Source: Bryopsis sp. KO-2023 (taxonomy: Eukaryota; Chlorophyta; Ulvophyceae; Bryopsidales; Bryopsidaceae). Taken from it: a DNA stretch of 64,000 nt. Location of the stretch: the NCBI GenBank assembly GCA_030272585.1, contig BSYQ01000001.1, positions 11,361,001 through 11,425,000 of the forward strand. The letters are read 5' to 3'. The notes below the pieces were generated by a model. The model saw only the letters and a program-made list of their open reading frames with translations. It made no database searches and had not been told where the DNA came from. The first letter of the stretch is position 1. Each line of letters begins with the position of its first letter. Positions 1 through 9,452 of this stretch are shown here, piece by piece. The translations under genes were made by a program, and so were the position numbers.

Positions 1-222
1 TGGATCAAGTGATGGGTTAATGTCCGACCTGGAGGTCACGTGATTGCGCCGCAGGTGGAACTGAGTTGACATAAGCAAGTTAGGGTAAAATCAAATAGGC
101 ACAAACCCGTGTGGTGACGGCGACCTCCATAGAGTGTCACGTTACCGAGGTACGTTAGCTAATACGCCTAGCGTATCTTAAAGCGGACTTGCGATCATTT
201 TGGCCTGGTTATTCTCGGCGCG

Positions 223-641
223 TGTTAGTCTTTTAGCGCTCACGAGGTAGTTTGGGATAGAGCCGAGGGTGGCTGACGCATGTGGGTTCACGAGTAAGAC
301 AGATTAGACCCAGAGTTTGGGGCATGCGTCAGCGTACTACACTTAGGGGTACTTAAGAGGCCCACTCGTTGTTTTGACGTTCACTTTATTTTGTAAGAAC
401 TCGGGATTCGTGGGATTGGTGTGTTCCCGCTTGTGTGTGTGTTTGTGTGTGTGTGTGTTAAGTGTTTGCCTGACGCAATCACTTCCCAACCCAAGTGCTC
501 TAGTAGCGTTCACAACCGCGCTAGCTAGAGAGTTGTCTAAATCAACAAACCCCACAAGTATACTTGCGTTAGCCAGCAAGTTATCACGAATCCAATCAAC
601 ACAGCCGACCACTATTGCGTCACCCACAAGCTTCACTATCA
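223..641 (+). mobile_element. Solo LTR of family B
   Basis: A 419-bp sequence with TGTTAG and TATCA ends matches the LTRs of elements B1 and B2 (for example 54745-55165). It is flanked by a 5-bp duplication, GCGCG, at 218-222 and 642-646. The related copy A2 lacks it at the matching place (near 29235), which gives an empty-site comparison. It contains a GT microsatellite and differs at several bases from the B1 LTR, so it is older than B1. Open frames across it are LTR sequence, not genes. Confidence 0.93.
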
Positions 642-699
642 GCGCGCATACAGAAAAGTCGGAGACTAGTCGGAGAACAAAGCGCAGCCAACAAAGAGA

Positions 700-2469
700 A
701 TGCCAAAGCACAGCCCGATCATGTGGCGCAGTGGTGATAAGGCGGTTGAGGGAAAGGAGTCGAGTGGAAAACAACTGGGTGGCAGCGGAAAAACGAAAGG
801 CAGTGGCGGCGAGAAAGGCGGAAAAGGAAAAAGTGGAACTCTCGCCGACGCTTGCCCACCCAGAGGGGAACCCAAACCACTTATCACACCACCTAAGGCG
901 AAAATCATGAAAACTCTCCCAGCTCCTTCGGTGCTTTCGAAACTTCGGAACTTCGAAACATCGTTGCTCAAAGGAACCTCCAAGATCGTAATTCGCCCAC
1001 CGACAGAGTTGCCGGAAAAACTGCCGGAAAAACCTAGTTCCAGAACAGGAAAAACACTCGACCGGGACGCCGACCCAGCTACTCTCCAAGCTAGGTGTCA
1101 ACGGTTACAGGACGATGTGTTGGAACTCCGTGCAGAACGCGACGCACAACGCGCGCGGGCGGATCAGGCAGAGAAGCACCTGAAAAAGTTTGAGGGTGTA
1201 GCTCAAAGACTCTGCAATCAAGTAACCCAACTTGAACACGATCTGGAAATCGCCCGGCAGGCGAGAGGAACCGCTGAACAGGAGCTGAAACAGCTTCACA
1301 AAGAACTCGATTCTGCGAACCAGACGCAGAAGAAGCTGAAAGCGCAGCTGACGAAACAGCAGCCGCACCTGACGTCCACAGACGAAAGGTCGGCCTGGCA
1401 AACGGCTGTGTACTCGTCTGAGGCACAGTCCGGGTTGATGAGCCGGTTGCTCCACAGCGTTCCCGCACGCCTTGGGGACTAAGTGGAAAACCTTTGTCGG
1501 GCGACGATGGACGACATCATCGAGCAGGGTGCTGGAGCTGCTGCTGCGATCAGAGACGGAGAGGAGCCTGTCTACTACGGCAAAGGAAACGTTCCGGTTA
1601 ACCACCGGCTAGCCGGGTATGACTATACGCAGGTGGACAAAACGCTCGAGAGAATCAGAAATCGTGCACCGGGGCACTTTGACGTTCCCGACGTTGCAGA
1701 CGATATGATCTCAGAGCCACAACCCAGAAGAATCCGCGACCTGACCGGGGGACAGACCGGGGGAAAGACCGACGAAAAGTCGGCGCCCAAGAAAAGGAAG
1801 GAGAGAGAGGAAGAGGAGGCGCTCGCCGACATGTCCAAGAGGTTCAAGGACAGGCGTGGGGAAAAGCCACCGATCTGCTTGTGGTGCTATTCGCCGCCGG
1901 CGCTGGCGGATAGCTACGTGATCACCACATGCACGAGCCACACGGTGTGCCGAACCCACTGGAACCTCATGATTATCCTCGTGCGCTTATACGGGGTGTG
2001 GCAGGAACAGCGAATCGACCCGCCACAGGTTCAGCTGAAGGACCTACATTTGGACATGCGGGAGCCAGACTTCCAGCCACTCCTTCAGGCTCCACCCACG
2101 ACCCAGACTCTCACCGAGTGCTATCAGTGCTTGCGAAGGGACATGGGCTTTCCGAAAGGCCTTGCCCTGAAGCGCTTGGGTCCGTTGGTGAAAAAGTGGG
2201 CGGAGGAGTATGAGAAGCAGGAAAAAGAGAGAACACCCGAACCAGAAACAAAAGGAGAACAGGACCCAGAACAGGACGAAGGAAAAAGTCCTTCCGTGTC
2301 CAGCAGGAGTCCATCCTCGGAGCCCTCGTCTTTGGGACCTCTTCCTCCACCTTTGGATGAGGATTTCCCTCCTTTGGATGTGGATGAGGACGAGCCTCCG
2401 ATCGACTTGGTGGCAGAGCCAGTCGATGAACCAGCTGACGAACCAGCTGAACAACCAGCTGGCGGCTGA
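700..2469 (+). pseudogene. ORF3 of element A1 (coiled coil plus RING-like module), broken copy
   Basis: This copy of the third ORF of family A is nearly identical to the whole ORF3 of A2 at 27408-29177. It begins with a Lys/Gly-rich segment (MPKHSPIMWRSG), passes through a long charged coiled coil rich in Arg, Gln and Glu, and reaches a Cys/His module around 1866-2130 with CLWC, a C-x2-H-x2-C-x2-H-W core and CYQC. It ends in an acidic tail of Glu, Asp and Pro repeats. It lies just upstream of the 3' LTR, the place where envelope genes sit in some Ty3 elements, but has no signal peptide or convincing membrane segment. About one break is visible, so this copy is called a fossil. Confidence 0.8.
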
Positions 2470-2753
2470 GATGGGTTCTAGAGTGACAACGAACAGCAGA
2501 CCAAGCCGGAGACCAAGCTACCGTCCAAGCCAGAGACCAAGCCTCAAGACAGAACAGGGTTTTGCTATGGGGTTGATCATGGGTTTGGTTTGGGATTTTT
2601 CATCGGTTTGTTTGGGGTTTAGTTTGACGTTTAATTGGGGTTTTTGTTGTGGGTTTGTTTGGGGTTTCTTTTTCTTCTAGTTCGACCTTTTTCTTTCTTT
2701 CTTTCCAGGGTTGTGACGGGTGTGGACACCCTCTCGTGGGGGGGGGGACAAAT

Positions 2754-2916
2754 TGATAGTAGTAACTCGGGTTTAGGGGTATTGTGTAGTACAATGGGAT
2801 GTACGACAGGGTTTATAGGGCAGGGGGCCCTCCTGTAAAAATTAATCTTCCCAGTGACTCTCTCTGTGTGTGTGTGTGTGTGTGCTTGTGTCTCGGGGTC
2901 CTGGACCCCCTTATCA
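2754..2916 (+). repeat. 3' LTR of element A1
   Basis: A 163-bp LTR with TGATAG and TTATCA ends follows a G-rich polypurine tract. It matches the 170-bp LTRs of A2 with several differences, including a shorter CT/GT microsatellite. The next five bases, ATCGG, would be the target duplication, but the left end lies outside the window. Confidence 0.9.
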
Positions 2917-3171
2917 ATCGGAGCAACCGATCAGATCGGTGATCGGTATACCGATCACGATCACGATCAAATGTTGATCGGCCGATCACGATCACCGATC
3001 AACATTTGATCGGCCGATCACGATCACGATCACCGATCAGCCAAAAATGAAAAAAAAAAAAAAAAAACCGATCATTGCTAAAATCGGTTCTAGGACGCAA
3101 TTATGATGTCGGATTACTGCTCTGACCTAATATTACCTTAGTTTTGGAAGATCGATCAGATCCATAGTATG
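2917..3171. repeat. GATCG-rich repeat, copy 1
   Basis: Dense repeats of CGATCA/TGATCG form many overlapping inverted repeats, followed by an A17 run at about 3050-3066 and a unique tail ending in TCCATAGTATG. A second copy in the opposite orientation fills 63700-64000, with the same order of GATCG block, homopolymer and a TCCATAGTATG junction. It could be a foldback MITE or part of a larger element. No ORF is present and its class is not determined. Confidence 0.75.
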
Positions 3172-3371
3172 CATGTGGGTGGCGTGGTGTAGTGGGTGGT
3201 CGATGTCACATCCCCCTGATGGGTGATGTGACTGGACAGGGTGTCCGCCTAGCTTGCTAGGTTCCTCCACGTGGTTGATGGGACCCATGGGGTTGGAGGG
3301 TTAAAGGACTTCAAGGGGCTGTCCAGGGGGCTTCTTTTGGCGACAAGGTCGTGCAGGAGAGGTTCTAAACA
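3172..3371 (+). repeat. 5' LTR of element E
   Basis: This 200-bp sequence matches 11131-11330 with no difference that I could see. It ends in AAACA and is followed two bases later by the primer-binding site. Confidence 0.9.
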
Positions 3372-3373
3372 GT

Positions 3374-3385
3374 TGGTTTCGGAGC
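3374..3385 (+). other. Primer-binding site of element E
   Basis: TGGTTTCGGAGC lies two bases inside the 5' LTR. It would pair with a tRNA ending in GCTCCGAAACCA. The same site is used by the five other LTR families in this window that keep a 5' end. Confidence 0.8.
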
Positions 3386-3994
3386 AAGTGACGATTAGCG
3401 CACGTTTTCGGCTGCTACAGCTCGCACACGTATTGGAATTGGGATTCCAAGGTTGCAAAAAGTATCTACAGAAAAAGAGCTTTCCAGAACATTTTGTCGC
3501 TTTGTTATCGGAGTTCAGACGAGCGAGATATGGTCGTTTAAAGATCCTGACGGTTTTCAGGGTGGCCTATTGGGGTTCGTTTGAGTTCGCGAAGGAAAAC
3601 TTGGGGTGTTTTCTTGTTCACTGAGTGTTTTACCCTAGGTTAGGGTAAGGGTCAGGTCAAGTACCCTAAGACAAGTGTTGGAGAGTTTTGGTGGTGCTGT
3701 GTGCTTGTTTGGGTCCATAGGGCTTGTTGCTACTCAAAGGGGTGTTTTCTTTTGGGTGGATAAGCAAGTGAAAGTGGGCTGAGGTTTTTCTGGAAACCTA
3801 CAAACATCAGTGAGGGCTGTGACTGGGGTTGCTGAGATTTTTCTCCTTGAGCTAAGATCAAGACCCTAGAGAGCTCTAGTGTGTGTGTGTGTGCTCTCGA
3901 GAAGCCTTAGTGCTACATAGCATACCAAGGGCAGTTGTGTCTTGGATGGTGGAAAGAGTACAGTTGTACTGAAGTGCTTGGAGAGCTTCAGTGA

Positions 3995-6160
3995 GTGAGT
4001 TTCCCTTTTATTTGGTCAATAGAAGGTGTGAGGAAAATGGCTCAACCAGAAGGGTCTACTGGCCTTGAGGTTCAAGACTTGGTCGGAGGTCAGACCGAGG
4101 AGCCAGAAATGGTAGCTCCCACAGTTGCAGAGTTGCAAAGGGAGTTGGTTTTGTTGAGAACCCAGCAAGAAAATTTTCAGAAAGAGGTCGAAAGCAGACA
4201 TGGGCTGAGACCCCTGTGCACAGGACAGGACAGAACAGACTGTCTGTTCTGTGCACAGGGTCGGACCTGTGCTGCACAGGTGCACAGACCTGTACAGCAC
4301 AGCACAGACAGGGTCTGTGCAAAGTCTGTGCAGGTCTGTGCAAAGTCTGTGTAGGTCTGTGCACAGTCTGTGCAGTTTCTGTGCAGACTCTGTGCACAGT
4401 CTGTGCAGATTCTGTGCAGTTCTGTGCTGTGCTGTGCAGTCTGTGCACCTGTGCAGCACAGGTCCGACCTGTGCACAGAACAGACAGTCTGTTCTGTTCT
4501 AGCCTGTGGAATTTCGAAAAACAGGACAGGACAGCACAGGGTGCACAGAACCCGCACAGAACCCTGTCCTGTGCGATGCACAGGACAGGGGTCTGTCCTG
4601 TGCAGCCCATGACTGGTCGAAAGCCGCAAAGGTGCTAAAAGGTCCGCGGTTGGAAAACCGGACAAGTTCGATGGACAATGTCCATGGGCTGAGCACAAGG
4701 TGACCTTAGAAATTTTCTGGAATGCTGAGGGTGTGCCTCGTTCCGAGTGGGGTAAAATAGGTCCAACCTATTTGGGTCCCAAGGGGATCAAACACCTCAT
4801 TGCACGTGTGGGTGAGGACAGTGTGTCCCAAGGTGCCCTATCGTGGGAGGATATGTGTACCGCCATGGATGATGGTAGTTTTGGTGAGTTGGCAACAGAG
4901 TATGCCATAACTCAAAAGCTAGCCACATTCAGGGACCATATCAATCGGAAATGTGACACTGGAGAGTATGTTCGTCAGATGGACACATACTTTACCCTGC
5001 GTAAGACCAAGGTGGATGATATCACCAAGATTTGGTTCTTACACCGCAACTTGCACAGTGTGTTGAAAGAAGCGGTTGCAACGGATACTTCGGGAAAGGA
5101 ATGGACCTCGTATGAGGGTTTCCGATCTCATGTGTTGGCAAAAGGGGTTTCGCACGATGAGCGAACGCCAGTGTTGTCACAGAAGAGTGACGAAGAGGAC
5201 AAGAAGAGCAAAAAGCGCAATGAAACAAACGAAAAGAGCAAGGAACGGTCGAATAGTCGAAAGAAGTTTCGATCGACTCCGGCTTTCACACCAGGTCGTG
5301 GTGGTGATTCTCAACCAACGCGGATGCGTCGGGGAAATGAGAAACGCTCTTTTGGCTTGAGTCCCAAGGAACTCGAGAGGCGTAGAGCTGCCAGTTTGTG
5401 TTTCAAGTGCGGTGCACCATACCAACCGGGTCACGTGTGTGATTTTGGAACGGTAAGCAAAGGTGTGTTTGCTTGTTTCGGGAAAGAAGTTTTTCCAACA
5501 GTTGTGGAACATGCCACAGAAAAATCTGATCCAGTGGATGCAGATGTGTTGGAACCCGAACAAACCATTTCATCAAAGACGAATCCTGACCAGGTTATGT
5601 CTGTTGATAGAAATGAGAGTGGAACTCAAGAGGAGGATGAGATGGTCGTCGATCCCATTGGGGACGTCCAAAATCCTGTACTTCTGAGTGAGAAAGAGAA
5701 GGTGCCAGAGAAAGATTGCGTCTCTGGGATGCGGCTCTTGGATACAGAATTTCATCGTTTGCAAGACGCAAGTAGAGATTTTACTTTGGACTCGTCTACG
5801 AACGATGTGAAATTTGCGCTATGTAAAGAGTTTTGCACGGGAGAAAAGTTTCTTGCATCGTCAGTAACAGGACATCATGTTTGGATGGATCCTGGACGAA
5901 AGAATGTGCATGAGTATATGCAACATTATTTGAATGGCAAGAAAGAATCACCTTCTACCACCAGTTGCTGCGTGTTGATTCCTCACAACATGGCGGTAAA
6001 GATCACAGAAATCGGGAAAATGCGATTGATTGCGCAGTACCGAAAAGGAGCAAAATTGTTTGCTCATGGTAGCGGAAAAGCACCAGGTTTGCTTTGGCCC
6101 GTTGATATCTATTATGATCCACCAGTAGCTTCGTTACCTGGTATCGGAAGAGGATCATAA
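3995..6160 (+). pseudogene. gag region of element E
   Basis: Open sequence before pol encodes a Gag-type protein. An N-terminal part near 4037-4194 (MAQPEGSTGLEV onward, Glu/Gln-rich) precedes the nested hAT element. After 4700 a Gag core with a basic Lys/Ser/Arg stretch leads to a Cys-rich knuckle (CFKCGAPYQPGHVC) near 5400. This knuckle has two extra residues compared with a retroviral CCHC box. The long acidic region that follows (about 5480-6160) has no recognisable domain. The region is interrupted by the foldback element at 4195-4615, and it directly precedes the pol frame. Confidence 0.7.
4195..4615. mobile_element. hAT-type foldback MITE, CTGTGC family, copy 1
   Basis: This 421-bp element has 13-bp inverted ends, CAGACATGGGCTG and CAGTCATGGGCTG when read inward, and an 8-bp target duplication GTCGAAAG at 4187-4194 and 4616-4623. 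Its whole interior is built from CTGTGCA/TGCACAG words in inverted arrangement, so the element folds back on itself. CA-starting ends with an 8-bp duplication are the hallmark of the hAT superfamily. It encodes nothing. Cys/Gln/Thr-rich open frames across it are by-products of the repeat. Two further copies lie at 19698-21497 and 24078-24499. Confidence 0.92.
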
Positions 6161-6167
6161 TCATCAG

Positions 6168-8678
6168 ATGTCGATGTCCTTCAAAGCATTAATTTCTGGT
6201 TCTCCTGGTCAAGTCTTGTTAGACTCTGGCGCCGCTGGTTTGGCCTATATCTCAAAGCACTACTGCGAAAGCATAGGGCTGAGTTACAGGTGTACAAAAG
6301 GTCAACAAGTTGAGATGGCTGATGGTAGTCCCATACATGTTGTTGGGGTCACCTCGATTAACTTGCGGATGCAAGGCTTGCGGATGAAAATCGAGTGTCA
6401 AGTGATCACTGCCAAGCATTTTGATTTGTACCTTGGGGATGTGTGGTTACGCAATCACCGAGTTCTGATGGATTTCACTGTGGGCAGTGCATCGGTTCTA
6501 TCCACACGGGGAAACCGACTCACGTTACGACCTGATTTGGCGTTACGTGCCCCTACTCCGTCGAATGCACGGATCAATCCCTTGTTGAGTGTCTCACAAG
6601 TGAAAAGGCGGTTGAAGCAATCTTCGCTTTCACCTTTCCTTGTGTTGGTTCGGGAGGTCCCGCACCCTGTTGAGGGGGAGGAACCTGGGGTACCCGAAAC
6701 TGAATCCCTTCCATCTGTGTCTCATTCAAGTGAGCTGGAAAACTTGTTGAATGAATATGAGGACAGATTTGCGGATGAGTTGGCTGAATGTCCACCCGCT
6801 CGTGAAGAGGATGCAGCGATTGATCTTATCCCTGGAGCGAAACCGGTTCATAGACCAATGTTTCGGTATACGCCAGAGGAAAGGAAAGAGATCGAGGAAC
6901 AAATCGCTGATATGTTGAGAAAGGGTTTGGTGAAACCAAGTTGTAGTCCATGGGGAGCGCCCATCTTGTTTGTGCCCAAACCTGATGGTTCCCGGCGCAT
7001 GTGCGTAGACTATAGAGGGTTGAACAAACTCACGATCAGGAATCAATATCCTCTACCAAGGATAGATGATCTCCTTGATCAGTTGCAAGGTGCGAAGTTC
7101 TTTTCGGCCTTGGACTTAAAAGCAGGGTACTGGCAACTTCGGGTGAAGGAACCAGACCAGCCGAAGACTGCTTTTAAGACCCCGTTTGGTCTGTATGAAT
7201 ATCGGGTGTTGCCGATGGGTTTGTGCAACGCACCAGCGATATTCCAGACTTGGATGAATCGGGTGTTCACTGGTATGATTGGGAAGTCGGTCCTGATATA
7301 CTTGGATGATATACTCGTATTCAGCAAAACCCCCGAGGAGCATGTGCAACATTTACGAGCCGTGATGGAACGGTTGCGTGAGCACAAGGTCTTTCTTAAG
7401 AAGTCAAAGTGTGATTTCTTCAAGAATGAGCTCCATTATCTTGGTTTTGTGGTGAACCGAGACGGTATTACGGTGGATACTCGTAAGACTGCAAAGGTGT
7501 TCGAATGGCCTGTCCCGAAGGATGTAAGCGAGTTACGTTCTTTCCTTGGGCTATCGAATTACTTTCGGAGGTTTGTGCAAGGGTACAGCAAACTTGTTGC
7601 CCCACTCACTAACTTGCTTAGGAAGGGCAAGGAGTGGAGTTGGACTGAGGATTGTCAAAAGGCATTCAAAGGAGTTAAGGAAAGCTTAACGAATGCGCCT
7701 TGTTTGGCAATGCCTAACTTCGATAAGGATTTCGAAGTGATTGCTGATGCTTCGGATTATGCAATCGGGGCAATCTTGTTGCAAGAGGGACATCCAATAG
7801 CTTTCGAAAGTCGGAAGTTATCTGGAGCACAACTTAATTGGAGCACCGGGGACAAGGAAATGTTCGCCGTGGTACATGCTTTGAAGTTGTGGCGTTGCTA
7901 CTTGGATGTGCGTATGTTCAAGGTGGTGTGTGATCACCAGCCTAATACGTATTTCCATTCCCAAGAAACGCTTTCACGGAGATCGGCACGTTGGCTCGAA
8001 GTCCTCCAGGGTTTTCGGTTCGAGTGGGAATACAGGCCGGGTCGGACGAACGTGGCAGATCCCTTGTCACGATATCCGTCGTATTCTCAGCAGATCGGAA
8101 TACTCTCGGAGCTGGGAGGTGGCCAGAAACGACCAACTTGGAAAGGGGATCCGTCCTCGCCCCGGACCGGTACGTCGGTGCTCAGTGATAGAATTCTTGA
8201 GGGGTTGGCACAAGATGAGTGGTTTGAAACCAGTGAGGTCGCCGCTCATGGTTGTCACTATGACTCAGGCTTGTGTTGGAATGGGGCACGTGTAGTGGTA
8301 CCTGATTGGGATGGCCTAAGGCAGGAAATCCTGATTGGAAGTCATGAAAGTGTGTATGCCGGACACTTTGGGATCCGCAAGACTCAAAGGGCAGTTCTGA
8401 AACACTTTTGGTGGCCTGGCATTGAGGGTGATATCGCAAACTTTGTGAAAGGATGTGATTCGTGTCAGAGGAATAAGCACCGACGCGGCAAGGTGCCAGG
8501 TCCTCTACAACCTTTACATATACCGGATGGTAGATGGGAATCAGTATCCATGGATTTGATTACTGATTTGCCTAAGTCGGGTTCGAGTGGATTCGATGCC
8601 ATCATTGTCTTCGTAGACAGACTCACAAAGATTGTAACGACTCAAAACTGGACCAGTACTACTGGCAGTTTACCCTAA
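6168..8678 (+). CDS. pol: pol of element E: protease, RT, RNase H, N-terminal integrase
   Basis: The frame starts with ATG and encodes an aspartic protease (LLDSGAAG, about residues 16-23), a Ty3-type reverse transcriptase with LDLKAGYWQ and the catalytic YLDDILVFS, and an RNase H (IADASDYAIGAILL through the ADPLSRYP end). An HHCC integrase zinc domain follows (HFGIRKTQ, CDSCQRNK), then the first integrase Asp in DLITDLPKS. Just after DRLTK the 817-bp insert at 8633 begins, so the last residues of this frame come from the insert. It would copy element RNA into DNA and insert it. The RT closely resembles chromovirus RT. The rest of the integrase lies beyond the insert. Broken by that insertion. 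Confidence 0.92.
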   Translation: MSMSFKALISGSPGQVLLDSGAAGLAYISKHYCESIGLSYRCTKGQQVEMADGSPIHVVGVTSINLRMQGLRMKIECQVITAKHFDLYLGDVWLRNHRVLMDFTVGSASVLSTRGNRLTLRPDLALRAPTPSNARINPLLSVSQVKRRLKQSSLSPFLVLVREVPHPVEGEEPGVPETESLPSVSHSSELENLLNEYEDRFADELAECPPAREEDAAIDLIPGAKPVHRPMFRYTPEERKEIEEQIADMLRKGLVKPSCSPWGAPILFVPKPDGSRRMCVDYRGLNKLTIRNQYPLPRIDDLLDQLQGAKFFSALDLKAGYWQLRVKEPDQPKTAFKTPFGLYEYRVLPMGLCNAPAIFQTWMNRVFTGMIGKSVLIYLDDILVFSKTPEEHVQHLRAVMERLREHKVFLKKSKCDFFKNELHYLGFVVNRDGITVDTRKTAKVFEWPVPKDVSELRSFLGLSNYFRRFVQGYSKLVAPLTNLLRKGKEWSWTEDCQKAFKGVKESLTNAPCLAMPNFDKDFEVIADASDYAIGAILLQEGHPIAFESRKLSGAQLNWSTGDKEMFAVVHALKLWRCYLDVRMFKVVCDHQPNTYFHSQETLSRRSARWLEVLQGFRFEWEYRPGRTNVADPLSRYPSYSQQIGILSELGGGQKRPTWKGDPSSPRTGTSVLSDRILEGLAQDEWFETSEVAAHGCHYDSGLCWNGARVVVPDWDGLRQEILIGSHESVYAGHFGIRKTQRAVLKHFWWPGIEGDIANFVKGCDSCQRNKHRRGKVPGPLQPLHIPDGRWESVSMDLITDLPKSGSSGFDAIIVFVDRLTKIVTTQNWTSTTGSLP

Positions 8679-9449
8679 GAAAAGGGTCCACCTCTACCAC
8701 CACTACTACTGCTGCTGCAGGAGCAGCAAAGACTGCTACTGCAGCTGCAAGGATCACTACTGCTGCACACTGACTATACAGTCAAAGAAGGTGCAACAGG
8801 CAATGTGACTGAGCAAAGTAATGAGTGCTGCAAAGCATCATTACGTCAAGAATTATACAAAGGAGTATGAGCAGTTGCTGCAAAGGAGAACTAAGTGCAG
8901 CAACGAACAGACACAGTTGAGTCAGCAACGCTGCAGGGGAAAGCATGACTGCTGCAAAGCAAAAGGGTCATGACAAGACGTCTACAATAGTATTACTTTC
9001 CCTTGCGCGACAATGAGGAAGGTGTAGTAACACCGTGACAGACAAGCACAACAGTCTATGACTGACATCGGGAGTGCTGCGGAGATCGCAGCAGCGTCGC
9101 GCTGCAGGAGATGCAGCACGTGAGAGGGATGCAGCATTGGCGGCAGAGATCACGTGATATGTCGACAAGCTGGCATCGAGAGTGGGAACTTCGTGTGAGG
9201 CGTCAGCCGTCACTGCAGCGAGAGTTAACGAAGGCGCAACAAAGGCGCGACTAACCTTCTAGAGACTCGAAGAAGGGTTGAAAAGAGACGACACGCTGTC
9301 GAAGTTCCTAGTCGACTAGGCGGAAAGTACAGTCAGGAATAGAGGATGCAAGGAAATAAGAAGGGCTTTGTGGTTGTTTGTATGTCTTGGTTTTGTGTAA
9401 AGAAGTTCCTCTGAGTCGTAAGTCGTTCGAAAAAAGATAAGTCGTTTCA
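8633..9449. mobile_element. 817-bp solo-LTR-like insertion in E
   Basis: The sequence has ends TGTAACGACT and AGTCGTTTCA, which are inverted repeats with one mismatch, and a 5-bp target duplication AAGAT at 8628-8632 and 9450-9454. TG...CA ends with a 5-bp duplication indicate a solo LTR of an LTR retrotransposon not otherwise seen here, or a very short LTR element. The interior is rich in CTGC/GCAG words, with the phrase TGCTGCAAAG recurring several times. No ORF of note is present. Confidence 0.8.
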
Positions 9450-9452
9450 AAG

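Larger units (their letters stand above)
1..2916 (+). mobile_element. Ty3/Gypsy element A1, 3' part only
   Basis: This is the 3' end of a Ty3/Gypsy retrotransposon that enters from the left edge. It contains the region between pol and ORF3, an ORF3 copy, a purine tract of G residues near 2738-2753 and a 3' LTR at 2754-2916. It matches, in opposite orientation, bases 26954-29454 of the complete element A2, so its family is clear. A solo LTR of another family (223-641) lies upstream of ORF3. The element appears to sit inside the GATCG-rich repeat that continues at 2917, because the base string just after its LTR is also found inside the second copy of that repeat near 63960. It is a broken, fairly young copy, with about one visible break in its ORF besides the nested LTR. 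Confidence 0.85.

Noticed and set aside
374-910. 178-residue ORF with VCLCVCV-type repeats, and similar ORFs at 54046-54318, 54934-55203, 59076-59597 and 59586-59846
   Set aside because: They are frames through family-B LTRs, with a GT microsatellite encoding the Cys/Val repeats.
2910-3060. CRISPR-like array in the GATCG repeat
   Set aside because: The units overlap, have no unique spacers and are eukaryotic palindromic repeats.
4016-4698. Cys/Gln/Thr-rich ORFs on both strands over CTGTGC repeats (also 19592-20225 and 24010-24591)
   Set aside because: They are frames through the hAT foldback lattice, open in several frames at once and ending at the element ends. They are not peptides or toxins.
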